A stretch of 64,000 bases of DNA from Mastigias papua (lineage: Eukaryota; Cnidaria; Scyphozoa; Rhizostomeae; Mastigiidae): contig OZ025269.1 of assembly GCA_964019165.1 (NCBI GenBank), positions 5,602,879 through 5,666,878 of the forward strand, given 5' to 3'. Positions 54,034 through 64,000 of this stretch are shown piece by piece. Positions within the stretch are counted from its first letter, which is position 1; each line of letters starts with the position of its first letter. The translations under genes and the position numbers were made by a program. Below the pieces are notes generated by a model. The model did no database searches, was not told where the DNA came from, and worked only from the letters and a program-made list of their open reading frames with translations.

Positions 54034-57000
54034 TCACTCATCAACTTGAATACCGTATCTTTCAGGCTTCTTGCGCAATCGAGTAGATCGGCGAGGTTCC
54101 TGAACAGATTCTGCGATATTGTCATCATCATTCTCAATTATTGGTGTAGAAATGTTATCAGTATCTGATTGTCCGGCCTCAGCTACATTGTCTTCATGAT
54201 TTCTAACTGTTGCATCCTCTGCATTCAAAGTATCTCTTGGGCAAGGTGCAAGGTCTGTGAGAGAAACTGTTGATTCTCGGCCATCTTTGTAGCGAATGTG
54301 GGCATACGTTGGATTAGCATGAGTCAGCTCTACTTCTTCCACTAGATCATCATTTTTACTAGAACGCACAAACTTCCTCAGAAGGACTGGACCTGGTGAT
54401 AACCATGAGGGTAGAGATACTCCTTGACTGGATTTCCTTGAAAAGTTGAAGAATCTGTCATGTGGAGTTGTATTTGTTGCCGTCGATAGTAAAGATCGAA
54501 TTGAATGAAGTGCATCAGGTAAAACCCTCTCCCATTGCTCAACAGGTAGCTTAACAGAGGCCAAAGCAAGCCTTACTGGTTTCCACACAATACCATTGTA
54601 TCTTTCTACTTGTGAGTTGCCGATGGGATGATAGGGAGTGCTACGGCTGCTAGCAATACCTCTGCTTCTTAAAAAGCTGATGAGTTCTTCAGACATGAAA
54701 GAAGAACCTCGATCGGAGTGTATGAATTCAGGCATCCCACAAAGGGAAAATATCACTTCCAAGCATTTAATATCTGTTTCAGAAGCAACATTAGGGCAAG
54801 GAATAGCAAAAGGAAACCGAGAATACTCATCGACCACTGTGAGGAAGAACTTGTTCCTTGATGAAGAAGGTAGGGGTCCCTTAAAGTCAATACTTAATCG
54901 CTCCATGGGACGCGTTGCTTTTACTAACTTACTGTTCTGGCTCTGATAAAACTTGGGCTTGAGCTCAGCACAAATCCGACAATTTGAGCATATATCACGC
55001 ACATCCTGTGTTGAAAATGGAAGGTTCTTAGCTTTCACAAAGTGAAGAAGACGGATGACACCTGGATGGCATAGCTGAGAATGGATTTCCTCTAGACTCG
55101 TCGAAACTGCTGCACAATGAGCACGCGTGAATGAATCCGGAACGACATTATCCTTTCCTTCCCGGTACTGGATAGTATAACTGAATTCTGCAAGTTCTAG
55201 ACGCCAAGACTGAATTTTGCTATTCTTGATCTTAGAACGTTTTCTGTTATCAAACATGAAGGAAACAGATTTTTGATCTGTTATCAGGATGAATGGCTGA
55301 CGAGATAGTAAATGATTCCATTTCCTAACAGCTTCGATTATGGCTAGGGCTTCTTTCTCTACGGCTGGGTAACGACGTTCAGTAGCGGAAAGCGTTTTAG
55401 ACATAAATGCCACAGGTCTCCCATTCTGGTTTAGAGAAGCAGAAATTGCAACATCCGATGCGTCGCATTCAACTATAAAAGGTATATCCTCATCAATTGG
55501 AGACAAGGCGACACGTGCAAGTTCGTCCTTCAAAGCATTGAATGATGCAAGAGCTTCTTTGTCAAGAGGGAAAGATGTGGTGTCTGCCAAAGGGCGAATC
55601 TTGTCTGAGAATTGTGAGATCCACTTGGCATAGTATGCGAACATCCCCAAAGCCCTACGTAATGAAGGAACATTTGAAGGTGGTGGGTAATCCTGCAAAG
55701 GTTGCAATCTCTCAGGGTCTGGTTTGATGCTCTGGTGACTAAGTCGATATCCAAGTATATCGATAATGGGAACTGAATAAACGCTTTTCGATTCATTGAG
55801 GGTTATGTTCCTTCGTTTGATCATCTCGAGGAAGGCAGCAACATTCTTGTCATGATCAGCTTGATTGACGCCGGCTACTGTGACATTGTCCAAGTAAGGG
55901 AAAGTATTCTTTAGACCCTCTTCAGTAACTAAATTGTCTATGATTCTCTGAAAAGATGGTACTCCATTTGTGACTCCGAACGGCAATACAACAAATTCAT
56001 ACAAGTCACCAAGTGCTTCAAATGCAGTGAACTTTGTCTCAGACTCTCGATGAGGTATTTGATGATATGCACTCTTTAGATCAAAAGTCGAAAACACTTT
56101 GTATTGGGATAGCTTATTGACCATATCTTCAATACGTGGCAATGGATATGCGTCCAACTCTGTAAATAGATTTATAGTCTGAGAATAGTCAATGCACATT
56201 CTCTTCTTATGGCGTTGAAGCTCATCACGTGCAATCATGACCTGTGCTCGCCATGGTGAATCACTTCTCTTTATCAAGCCTTTTGCTAGTAATGATGAGA
56301 TCTGATCTCGAATGAAAGCTCGATCATCCTTATTAAAGAATCTCGATTTCGTGGCCACAGGTTTTACATCATTTGAAACACTTTTAAACAAAGTGGGCGG
56401 GTCAACAGCGGCTACATTGGCATCAGTGATCTGTTGAGATAGAGGTTGCTTTGTATTGACAGTAGATACAACTTTGGGGGTACTGCTTGTGACGACTAAG
56501 TCCTCTTTATTTCCTCCATAATGAAACGTAAGATTTTTGTGCCGTTTCTGAAATTCATACCCGAGGATAATATCACTGCAAAGGTTGGGTAGAATATCTA
56601 GTCTGACAACGTCATATCTCTTTCCTTTCAACTCTATAACTACATTACACTTTCCAATTATTGGAGACTCCATGGATGTCTGCGCCATTGTTACCTTCCT
56701 GCTTGACGGCTGAGCTGGTATTTGCAACTTATTGAAAGCATCTTCACTTATATAGTTATCTGAACTGCAAGAATCAATTAAAGCGGTCATGCTAACTTTA
56801 TCATTTATTTTGACTGAAATCGAAGCATGCTTTAGATCAGAGGGGCATGCGGCTATAATTGTACAGAGTGAAGGCTTATAGATGGCATTAACAGTGGCAG
56901 CTTTCTTTGTAGATTGACATACTTTGGCAAAATGACCTTTCTTTGAACAGTTGTGGCAAACAGCGTCACGGGCAGGGCAAGAAGCACGGTTAGCATGAAG

Positions 57001-57678
57001 GAAGCCTCCACAAAAGTAGCAGGACCTTTTTGCGGGGGTTTGTTTGCGCACGGCAGCCAATGATTCTTGATCTGGATTAGTATGTAGAGTCGACTGATCA
57101 CTGATAGATGCAGCAACAACATTGCTGGGTATTTGTCGAGGGCTTTGTTGAATATATAATTCAGAGTTCTTCTGAGCAGTATGAAGAGTGCGTGCTATAT
57201 CATAAGCTCTGTCCAACGATAACTCTGAATTTTCCAAAAGCCTCTGCCGAATATAGTTAGATGTAAGCCCATTGATGAAAGAGTCCCTTATCATCTCAGA
57301 TCTGTAGGTTTCTGAAGTAACTGCAGTGAAACCACAATGCTTGCTTAATTTCTTCAGTTCCTCCAAAAACTCATCAAGAGATTCACCAGGCTGTTGTTTT
57401 CTTGTGGCAAGATCGTGGCGAGCAAAAATTTTGTTTGGCGTTTTCACAAAGAGTCTTTCAAGTGTCTCAATAACAGCATCATAGGTTGTGCAATCCTCAA
57501 CATAATCAAAAACTTCGGCAGAAATGAAGTTAACAATGGAACGAAAACGATCAGGAGCTGTCTCTCCACACTCCTCGATAAAATTGTCAAACGTCCTTTT
57601 CCAATGCTTCCATTGTTTCGCAGCATCTGAAGAATTAGGATCAAGGTCTAGTCGTATTGGCTTCAACGCCTTGCTCAT
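54034..57678 (-). CDS. Gypsy gag-pol polyprotein, single intact frame
   Basis: Starts at ATG 57676-57678 (MSKALKPIRL) and ends at TGA 54034-54036. Gag occupies about residues 1-200. Two Cys/His clusters follow (CYFCGGFLHANRASC, then CHNCSKKGHFAKVC). The protease motif reads LIDSCSS, where LIDTGS or LIDSGS is usual. The reverse transcriptase has TFDLKSAYHQIP, LPFGVTNGVPSFQ and YLDN (55885-55896), where most relatives have YLDD. RNase H has FIVECDASD and EKEALAIIEAVRKW. Integrase has the HxxxH/CxxC finger (CSNCRICAEL) and DDE residues in SIDFKGPL, HSDRGSS and VERYNG. No stop or frameshift interrupts it. Cleavage into separate proteins would depend on the unusual protease. Confidence 0.95.
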   Translation of the reverse strand: MSKALKPIRLDLDPNSSDAAKQWKHWKRTFDNFIEECGETAPDRFRSIVNFISAEVFDYVEDCTTYDAVIETLERLFVKTPNKIFARHDLATRKQQPGESLDEFLEELKKLSKHCGFTAVTSETYRSEMIRDSFINGLTSNYIRQRLLENSELSLDRAYDIARTLHTAQKNSELYIQQSPRQIPSNVVAASISDQSTLHTNPDQESLAAVRKQTPAKRSCYFCGGFLHANRASCPARDAVCHNCSKKGHFAKVCQSTKKAATVNAIYKPSLCTIIAACPSDLKHASISVKINDKVSMTALIDSCSSDNYISEDAFNKLQIPAQPSSRKVTMAQTSMESPIIGKCNVVIELKGKRYDVVRLDILPNLCSDIILGYEFQKRHKNLTFHYGGNKEDLVVTSSTPKVVSTVNTKQPLSQQITDANVAAVDPPTLFKSVSNDVKPVATKSRFFNKDDRAFIRDQISSLLAKGLIKRSDSPWRAQVMIARDELQRHKKRMCIDYSQTINLFTELDAYPLPRIEDMVNKLSQYKVFSTFDLKSAYHQIPHRESETKFTAFEALGDLYEFVVLPFGVTNGVPSFQRIIDNLVTEEGLKNTFPYLDNVTVAGVNQADHDKNVAAFLEMIKRRNITLNESKSVYSVPIIDILGYRLSHQSIKPDPERLQPLQDYPPPSNVPSLRRALGMFAYYAKWISQFSDKIRPLADTTSFPLDKEALASFNALKDELARVALSPIDEDIPFIVECDASDVAISASLNQNGRPVAFMSKTLSATERRYPAVEKEALAIIEAVRKWNHLLSRQPFILITDQKSVSFMFDNRKRSKIKNSKIQSWRLELAEFSYTIQYREGKDNVVPDSFTRAHCAAVSTSLEEIHSQLCHPGVIRLLHFVKAKNLPFSTQDVRDICSNCRICAELKPKFYQSQNSKLVKATRPMERLSIDFKGPLPSSSRNKFFLTVVDEYSRFPFAIPCPNVASETDIKCLEVIFSLCGMPEFIHSDRGSSFMSEELISFLRSRGIASSRSTPYHPIGNSQVERYNGIVWKPVRLALASVKLPVEQWERVLPDALHSIRSLLSTATNTTPHDRFFNFSRKSSQGVSLPSWLSPGPVLLRKFVRSSKNDDLVEEVELTHANPTYAHIRYKDGRESTVSLTDLAPCPRDTLNAEDATVRNHEDNVAEAGQSDTDNISTPIIENDDDNIAESVQEPRRSTRLRKKPERYGIQVDE

Positions 57679-57704
57679 TGTCAATAGGATGTTTTTGATT
57701 AAAT

Positions 57705-57962
57705 TGTCGTAAAATTGTCGTAATATTCTAGTTTGAAAATAGATGAACGCAGTTAAACCTGAATAAGGCCTTAATCAAAACATCCTCGCTAGATACTCAA
57801 AATCAATAAAACGCTCTAATGCGCTAATGCCCTAAACTAAAACATAATACGTTCTTTGTTAATGCTAACTCAATCAATTCTTTGGTTTCTAAAGAAAGTG
57901 TCAAAATCACAGAATACAAAACACACTAGGATGATCAACAACAACAGATTAGTTTCACCACA
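57705..57962 (-). repeat. 5' LTR of the gypsy element
   Basis: 258 bp, 256 of them identical to the other LTR. It would contain the promoter, transcribed toward lower coordinates. Confidence 0.95.
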
Positions 57963-58047
57963 CCAGGTAAGCTCCTCATAGGGGAATCATGGTTCAAACA
58001 TCATATCGGCCTTGAGATTGTGAGCAGTAAAGCGTGCTAAATAAGAC

Positions 58048-58495
58048 CAGACTTGAGCAATGCACGGCCCGCGAGCAAAATGAGAACCCTGTGGCTGAAT
58101 CTGACCGGGGCATTAAAGGCTTATTGGAAATTACAAAACAAACATATCTTGCGACCATCTCTTATACATGGACTAAAGATGCACTTGTTTTATTTAAAAA
58201 TTAATTTTTATTCACTTACAAAACAAAGTGTAAAATGATAGCACGTTGAACTGAATCCAGTCTTTTGGCTGGACTCTTCCACGATAGTTCTTGCTTCTCA
58301 TGTGTCCTTGTTGAAAGAGTAATTGCCCATTCATAACCTGAACCAGGGTTGTCCAAACTTTTTCCATGAAGGCCACTGATTACAGACCACAGTATATACA
58401 AAACAGTTCTCCATTCGCTTTGCGTCAGCATGGGCCACATCAGATAACCTTAAGTGCCAGAATGTGGCTAGACGGCCACGTACTGGACAACCCTG
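58048..58495. mobile_element. hAT-like non-autonomous element(s)
   Basis: The right end, read on the other strand, is CAGGGTTGTCCAGTACGTGG. The left end CAGACTTGAGCAATGCACGG resembles it and is followed by GGCCCGCGAGC, typical of hAT. Flanks AATAAGAC and CGTAAGAC match in six of eight bases, suggesting an aged 8-bp duplication. An internal CAGGGTTGTCCAAACTTTTT at 58344 is a second hAT-type terminus, so a nested or composite structure is likely. Confidence 0.5.
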
Positions 58496-60769
58496 CGTAA
58501 GACCACCGGAGTACTCTGAAATCTTTCAAAAAAGTAAAACGGCTGTTGCATAATCATCTGGTTTCATTTCAAATGAATGGAAAATAATCAGTTAATCTAA
58601 CATAAATTATACAATCAATATAACGCATATTTCAGTGCATATTGTGCTATTAGTTGCAATAAACTTAACTTCTACAAACTTAAATGCATAGAATGAAATT
58701 AAACATTTGCTGAAGATGGCAAATTTCTCTTATGAGCAAACAATATACTTAACGAGACGCAATTTTCCAGAAATCTACACAACATTATGCCACAATGGCA
58801 TAGTACTCCTACATTAATCTAACAAAATAATATCTTACACATGCAATATCAAACACAAGATTTCTTCTAGAAGAATATAAATTATGACTGTATTACTTGC
58901 GATTTCTTGCATAAGCTCGGATAAGGTATGTTTACACTTCAAAAAACGAAAATTTCCCTCTACTCTTCCCACTCATCTGTGATGCCAATCATCAGAAAGT
59001 AGAGTTTGAATGTCTCACTATTTCACGATTGAAAGTTTACCAGTCAATACCCTCGGCACTTAGAAGCCCTCTTAAAGTTATTTATTCAAATCCCCTAGTG
59101 AGGTTTTCCTACCCCCTAAAGCTCTCAATGTTGCTGATGATGGTGAATAGATCACTTTGTCCCAAGCAGAGGCGTACAATTGTGACCAAAACCATAGAAT
59201 CTTATTGTAACTTCTTGCTCTGTTTAATATTTCCAATTGTTCTCTTTAAGTACTCTATTGATAGCTAAAACCGTACTCAAACAACAAAAAAGTAGATCAC
59301 CAAACTATATCAAAAGCTATCAAGAGTATTTGCAAAGGCGAACAATTAGAACTTCCAGAACTTGTAAGGAACCAAGTAGAACTTGAAACTTCCAGCCCCA
59401 TTCTAGTCACACCTCCAAATGTTATATTTTTGTATTATTAGTCCCATAATTATCAATTCTAACCCAATATCTCCATTAATGAGTGAATACACCAAAGCAT
59501 CTCTAACAGAAGAATCTCCACACCAGCCAGTCAAATTCAACAATGCAACGACCATTCCTCCATGAATAATCAACTTTGGAGGAAATACAAAAACAGTGGA
59601 AGACAGCAGGAGGAAAGATCACTACGAGGCTCGTGACAATAAACATCAATGTACAGAGTTGATCTCCATATTGCTTTCAGAAAGCTCCAGATGTTAGAAG
59701 GAACTATAGTCATATTTATGATAGGGTACGAGTACTATAGCAAAGCGATAGTGCATCATATTGTTCAGCGGATGGCCGAACTACCACACATCGCTCATGA
59801 GCACCTCAGAGCAACAGAAGTTTCATCCAGCTCACTCAACATTTTTGAACAAGACCAAACTTCACTAAACAACGCTCAGCATGGCGGCTAAACGAATCAA
59901 CTTTTCACTTGTCACGATACCACTTTCTCTCCTCATTCATTTTTCATCTCTAATTCTTCATAACGTTCTTCCTCTGTTAGTTACTGAATCATATTTCCTC
60001 GTAGATTGAGTCTAGTCTCACTATCATGTTCGTTTGCGTAATTAACTCTCTTTCACTCCTTTTAGATCTACTTTTAGGCCTTGTTTATATTCTGACTAAT
60101 GATTTTCTGCACACAGTCTCACGCACTTTTCCTGTTTGTCACATTGTGTTTACGTAAATTCACATTCTTATACATCTGATTGGCTAGTTTTAATTCGTAC
60201 TTCCATGTAGTTCCTAATGTAGTCCGTAGTTTTTTATTTACTCTTTGGCTATTGCTACGCGATCAGCTACGCTATAATCCAGGCTATCACAGAAGATTCG
60301 TCATGTTGTCAATAATTAACGTTAGTCATATATAATCAAACAGCTGATGTTTTGCGTACTCTGTGGCGCTCGTGCCTGATTTAGAAGTGAATTCAAGGAC
60401 TGAGCTATGAGGGCAACATGAGAAAACTCCACGCTATTACACACTCAACATTCCACTGAACTTCGTTCACTGAACTTTGTTGAGTCGTTCGGTCAGGGCA
60501 TTAAAATTCCTCATAGTTGGACACACTTTGACCACATTGTAGCTAATAGATCCATACATTCAACTGCACATTTGGCACCATGTATACATTATAGGTATTC
60601 AGCGTCTTCAACCAGCTCTTCAGTCTTCACTACAACTTTCAACGCAAACTTTGCTATGAAACACTGCTCCATGAATTAGACACCATTCATATGAAGTTGA
60701 TTCCAACAATTGGAACTGATTTCCTAATCATCGAATGTTTGCAGCGACAAAACTATTTGAAACTGAAAA
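58496..60769. other. Non-coding stretch, nothing recognised
   Basis: AT-rich sequence. The open frames present (for example 59029-59268 and 59649-59891) have no domain, splice-consistent extension or recognisable motif. Confidence 0.35.
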
Positions 60770-60880
60770 GATCCTTGGAAATTTCTGCCTTTAGCAGTAC
60801 AAGTTATATAAAGCTTTTGGCCTAAACATAATGTAGGCTCTTTACAAAGAGGTTATTTATAAAACAACGATAAGACAAAG
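60770..60880 (+). repeat. Diverged fragment of the dispersed TIR repeat
   Basis: Similar to the right part of 38127-38571: CTGAAAAGATCCTTGG, CCTTTAGCAGTACAAG and CTTTACAAAGAGGTTATTTATAA align in order with CTCCGTAAGG, CCTTTAGTAGTAAAAG and CTATAAAGTGGTTCCTTATAA. Weak but ordered similarity. Confidence 0.35.
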
Positions 60881-60959
60881 AAAACCGGATATTTCTGCAT
60901 TGTTTTCAACATCTATTTGGTTTTTCAATGGTGGAAACTGGGATATGACGATGCTAATC

Positions 60960-61099
60960 TCGTATTCTTTAGAGAAAATAAGTAACCTTACAGGAACCAA
61001 CAACTCTCATCTGACAACTGCTGGAAGCTACACTTAATTTAAGATGCCCTTTAGGCAAACTACGAATCCAAAGAATAAAAATCTATCTATCTATCTACA
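60960..61099 (+). mobile_element. Possible 3' end of a LINE with an (ATCT)n tail
   Basis: GCCCTTTAGGCAAACTACGA is followed by AAAGAATAAAAATCTATC and a short ATCT repeat (61080-61098). Microsatellite tails directly after such a 3' end are typical of CR1/L2-like retrotransposons. No coding part was recognised upstream. Confidence 0.35.
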
Positions 61100-63679
61100 A
61101 AAACTTTATTACTGGGCTAACATTGTAAATCCTCGAGTTCGCACATCCACCTCAAATAAGCCTCCACGCTATAACTTCAAATTGTCAATAGCTTGTCCTT
61201 AGCATAAGTGCCAATTATAGAAGATAATGAAGAACTTATTATAGACTGATGCGCTTATACATAGACAGTTTTGGAAATTAGTTCATTATGTGGCATACGT
61301 CATATAATTTTACTTACAAGCCCCCCTAAAGTAAGCCCTCCCTTGGAACACGTCCTCACTCAAATATATAAAAAATACTTAATATGCCCGGGAGCTAACT
61401 CAAGGGTTTACAATAGTTTGTACACAAATCAAATTAGGGTTGCTTTTCAAAAGAGACCTTTAGACTGACAAAGATCATATCTAACACGCAGCCTAACTCC
61501 ATGCGTAAGGCTTAACCTATAGAGAGACATGATGGAAACAGCCGCTTTAAATGCAATCGTCTCTCTTTCCTTTTCTGCTCTCTAGGCACCTTGTGCATCG
61601 CAAGATAGCGATGGACTCACGACTAAAAGATGTTCATGTTAGCAGAGAAAGTACCACAGATTGAGCAGATGCAAGCAAGTTGCATGCAAAAGTACCAAGT
61701 TTCTTAAATCCAAGTTCTGAAACTGACTTGACAAACTTGATTCCATTGACACTAAATGCTAATTAGAAGTAAACCATATATTCTTTGAACAAAACCAAAG
61801 GAAAACATGCTAAAACGGTGAACATATAGTTCTGGCATGCTAAACTACGGCAATTTGGTGCTTCAGTTGAATAAATTATCCACTTTCAAGCATACTATAT
61901 CAACCGAAACATAGTCTCTCAGTACTTTCAACACTATATCATGTCCTTGATGCGCACAATAATTCCTATCCAGCTTCTCATCATCAGAATTTCTTAATAT
62001 TTAAACTCCATTAGTATCAAATGAACGCAAACAGTGAAAAATACTACAAACAATTAATTTACCCAAAAACATCACTTTTCAAAACCTATTTAAAACCCAA
62101 GATAAATCTTTGAACCTACCAAATGCAGTACCAAATAAAGATATTAAGCATTTCTTATCTTACACTCTAAAGAATTTCAACTGTATAGACAGTCTTTGTG
62201 TGGCTGTTTCATCCAATTTTTCACATGCTGGCGATAAAGTTTCTTGAATCTGTGTCCAATATTAGTGACTAGCCTCTTTATCAATTAGAGGCTCTAAGGT
62301 TGTTCCATGCAGCCTATGGAATACGTCAGAAATATCGGTATTAATAATATTAAGCATCATTTTAGCCGAAATTTAACAGGTCTGATGATAGAGTGCTGGT
62401 ATTATATCTAAAACATCATCTCAAATCAACAAACAATATACTGACGGATGGCCCAATACTTCACTACATGGTATTGATGAATTTCTCTCAAGGGAAAATG
62501 TTGAACAAATGTCAATGAAGGTAGGTAACGAATCCTCTTGCAATAGCCAACTTCCAAACTGCTTGCAGATAACGATATTTCTGTATCTTTGACTCTGTAA
62601 TGGTGTATTGTTTAGTTTAGCACTACTTAATATGACCGGTATTCGAGCAATATAGTTTGGCGTTCCTCGCATTACCTGAATGCTACTTCCAACAAATGAC
62701 GTTCAAATTTCCCGCCAAATTGAAAAACTGTATACGACATAAAGAAAGTCGAGGACGGCCTTAGACATTACGAGAGTTAAAGAGGTTTTTTGTTGTCATA
62801 ACTTCACTACAGTGACCAGTTTTGATGTACCTGGATTAAATTATCAGCGTAGGACAATCTAAACATCATTTAATTTTGATCATGGCTACCATCTAGCTTT
62901 AGGGGTACCGACATGACGCCTAGCTGTGATAATTTCAGAACTACCCGTACCCAACCCAGATCCGAGAAGAGTAGAAGTGAATTCGGGATAATTAGGCATA
63001 CCTAGCTCTATTCCAACGGTTTTTAGATAAAATACAAACTCCTTACTGCTTGCTTGGTGAAGGGGTGCTCATGGAGGACATGAGTAATGGGAGGTAATGG
63101 GAGGGTGGTGCGCAATGTCTAATATTTTTGTAACGGATCATAGCCCAGCTTAGGGCTTGGAGATATCGATGAGAAATGTAGATACAAAGTTGTAACCAAA
63201 ACATCGCTGTTGTAAATGAACGTAAATTTTCTTCCGGGGCAAAAATTGTGAGACATGAATTCTCCACAGCACCTCCGTTTCACAATGGCGAAATGAAGAA
63301 ACAAGGTAAATATGGAGGCACATGATTGGATAATAATTTCATGTAAACAAATCCGCTCATTGGTCAATTACAAAATATGCTTTTGCTAGCGAGCGCACTA
63401 ATGCTGTAAAAGATTTCTAGAAAGCTGATGACAGATAAGTTACTCGCGCGATAGACATGGAACTGCTGATATAAAAGCATTGAAATAGAGATATTTTTGA
63501 GCTAAGTATCGAGTTAAACATACAATGTTCATCCAAGCACATCATATTTATAATACAGGTTTCAGGGGCAGATCTAGCCCTAAACACCAGAGATAAGAAT
63601 TACCTTCTACCTAAGGCAATCTATTCTTTGCTACTTTTCTGCTCGTTTTCATTTCATATTCTGTACGGTATCTCCTCAG
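61100..63679. other. Non-coding stretch, nothing recognised
   Basis: No supported exon, RNA gene or repeat. Open frames at 62421-62672 and 63119-63367 (minus) show no known motif. The LINE fragment on the right would end its 3' part here, near 63600-63680. Confidence 0.35.
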
Positions 63680-64000
63680 CTACACTTCCTTATCAAGTTT
63701 ATATCTTAAATTCCAAAGTTTCTTTGCACAAATTATGTTTCCAGTAGAACACCATTTTAAGAGTCCCTTAGCCGCTTCTTTTTTCAATCGATATTTTAAC
63801 AGGAGCTTTAACGCTTGATTATGTACTGTCCCTAGGGATCCAATGACTATTGCATTGATACTACATTTAATTTCTTTGTTTGATAACAATTCTTTTATGC
63901 ATCTGTATTTCTCCAGTTTGGCTTGGTAAGTGGACTCAATATATAAATCATAGGGGCATGCAATATCTATGATGCTCACATCTGTGCCCATTTTCATAAC
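63680..64000 (-). pseudogene. LINE pol C-terminal fragment running out of the window
   Basis: Minus-strand open frame to the window edge. DVSIIDIACPYDLYI, KLEKYRCIKELL and NAIVIGSLGTV match the conserved end of many LINE polymerases (IxDIAxPxD, then KxxKYxxL, then PIVIGALGT). It stops at 63680. The upstream reverse transcriptase lies outside the window, so its intactness is unknown. Confidence 0.65.

Larger units (their letters stand above)
53751..57967 (-). mobile_element. Ty3/gypsy LTR retrotransposon, complete and young
   Basis: CCAGG is duplicated on both sides (53751-53755 and 57963-57967). The 258-bp LTRs (53756-54013 and 57705-57962) differ at only two positions, so insertion was recent. 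Read on the minus strand: 5' LTR, 26-base leader, one gag-pol frame of about 1214 codons, a polypurine tract GTGGGGGAGAA touching the 3' LTR. The leader has no TGG-starting primer-binding site. The protein resembles the K02A2.6/opus-like gypsy group, from general resemblance only. Confidence 0.95.

Noticed and set aside
54638..57712. Numerous 60-100-codon frames on both strands within the gypsy element
   Set aside because: Shadows of the single gag-pol frame on the minus strand.
63043..63367. Minus-strand frames of 74 and 82 codons as a first exon
   Set aside because: Overlapping frames without motifs, signal peptide or good donor; not supportable.

Overview
The window is eukaryotic and metazoan: genes are split by many GT-AG introns, and the protein families present (cadherin, p24/TMED cargo receptor, rhodopsin-class GPCR) are animal families. 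The DNA is AT-rich with very long AT and ATATT microsatellites, and it carries BEL/Pao and Ty3/gypsy retrotransposons, LINE remnants, hAT-like elements and MITEs. This best suits a non-vertebrate marine animal. A cnidarian is my preferred guess from the general look of the GPCR and retroelements, but the sequence alone does not prove it.

Region by region. (1) 1-14944, + strand: the 3' part of a CDH23/PCDH15-like cadherin. I resolved 20 exons with consistent splice phases; they encode about 728 residues: four cadherin repeats, a membrane-proximal domain, one transmembrane helix and a cytoplasmic tail ending in a PDZ-binding VTTL. The introns hold a tRNA-derived SINE and two long microsatellites. 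(2) 16003-22566, + strand: a complete five-exon TMED10 (p24 delta1) orthologue of 209 residues. Its 4.4-kb fourth intron holds an AT microsatellite and a 3.2-kb element made of two nearly identical 1.08-kb inverted arms. (3) 23.6-28.1 kb: a 109-bp satellite array with a homogenised core and diverged, partly inverted outer monomers. (4) 28.1-31.4 kb: MITEs with target-site duplications, a 1-kb TIR element, a perfect ATATT array, and a decayed DNA transposon carrying a broken MADF-type gene. (5) 35124-37917, + strand: a complete three-exon class A (neuropeptide-type) GPCR of 395 residues. (6) 38.1-42.2 kb: an hAT element with an 8-bp target duplication and another element nested in it, a dispersed TIR repeat present in two opposite copies, a 20-bp minisatellite and a 403-bp tandem duplication. 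(7) 45.0-53.0 kb: two dead LINEs, the second split by a BEL/Pao retrotransposon. (8) 53756-57962: a young, structurally complete Ty3/gypsy element on the minus strand with a single long gag-pol ORF and LTRs differing at only two sites. (9) 58-64 kb: mostly unrecognised sequence with hAT and LINE fragments; one LINE runs out of the right edge.

The three host genes have unrelated roles (adhesion or mechanotransduction-type cadherin, ER-Golgi cargo transport, signalling receptor) and I see no functional linkage between them. The most unusual feature is the kilobase inverted repeat inside the TMED10 intron, which would fold into a long dsRNA in the pre-mRNA. Next come the run of tiny symmetric phase-2 exons in the cadherin tail and the gypsy element with non-canonical protease and reverse transcriptase motifs and no normal primer-binding site.
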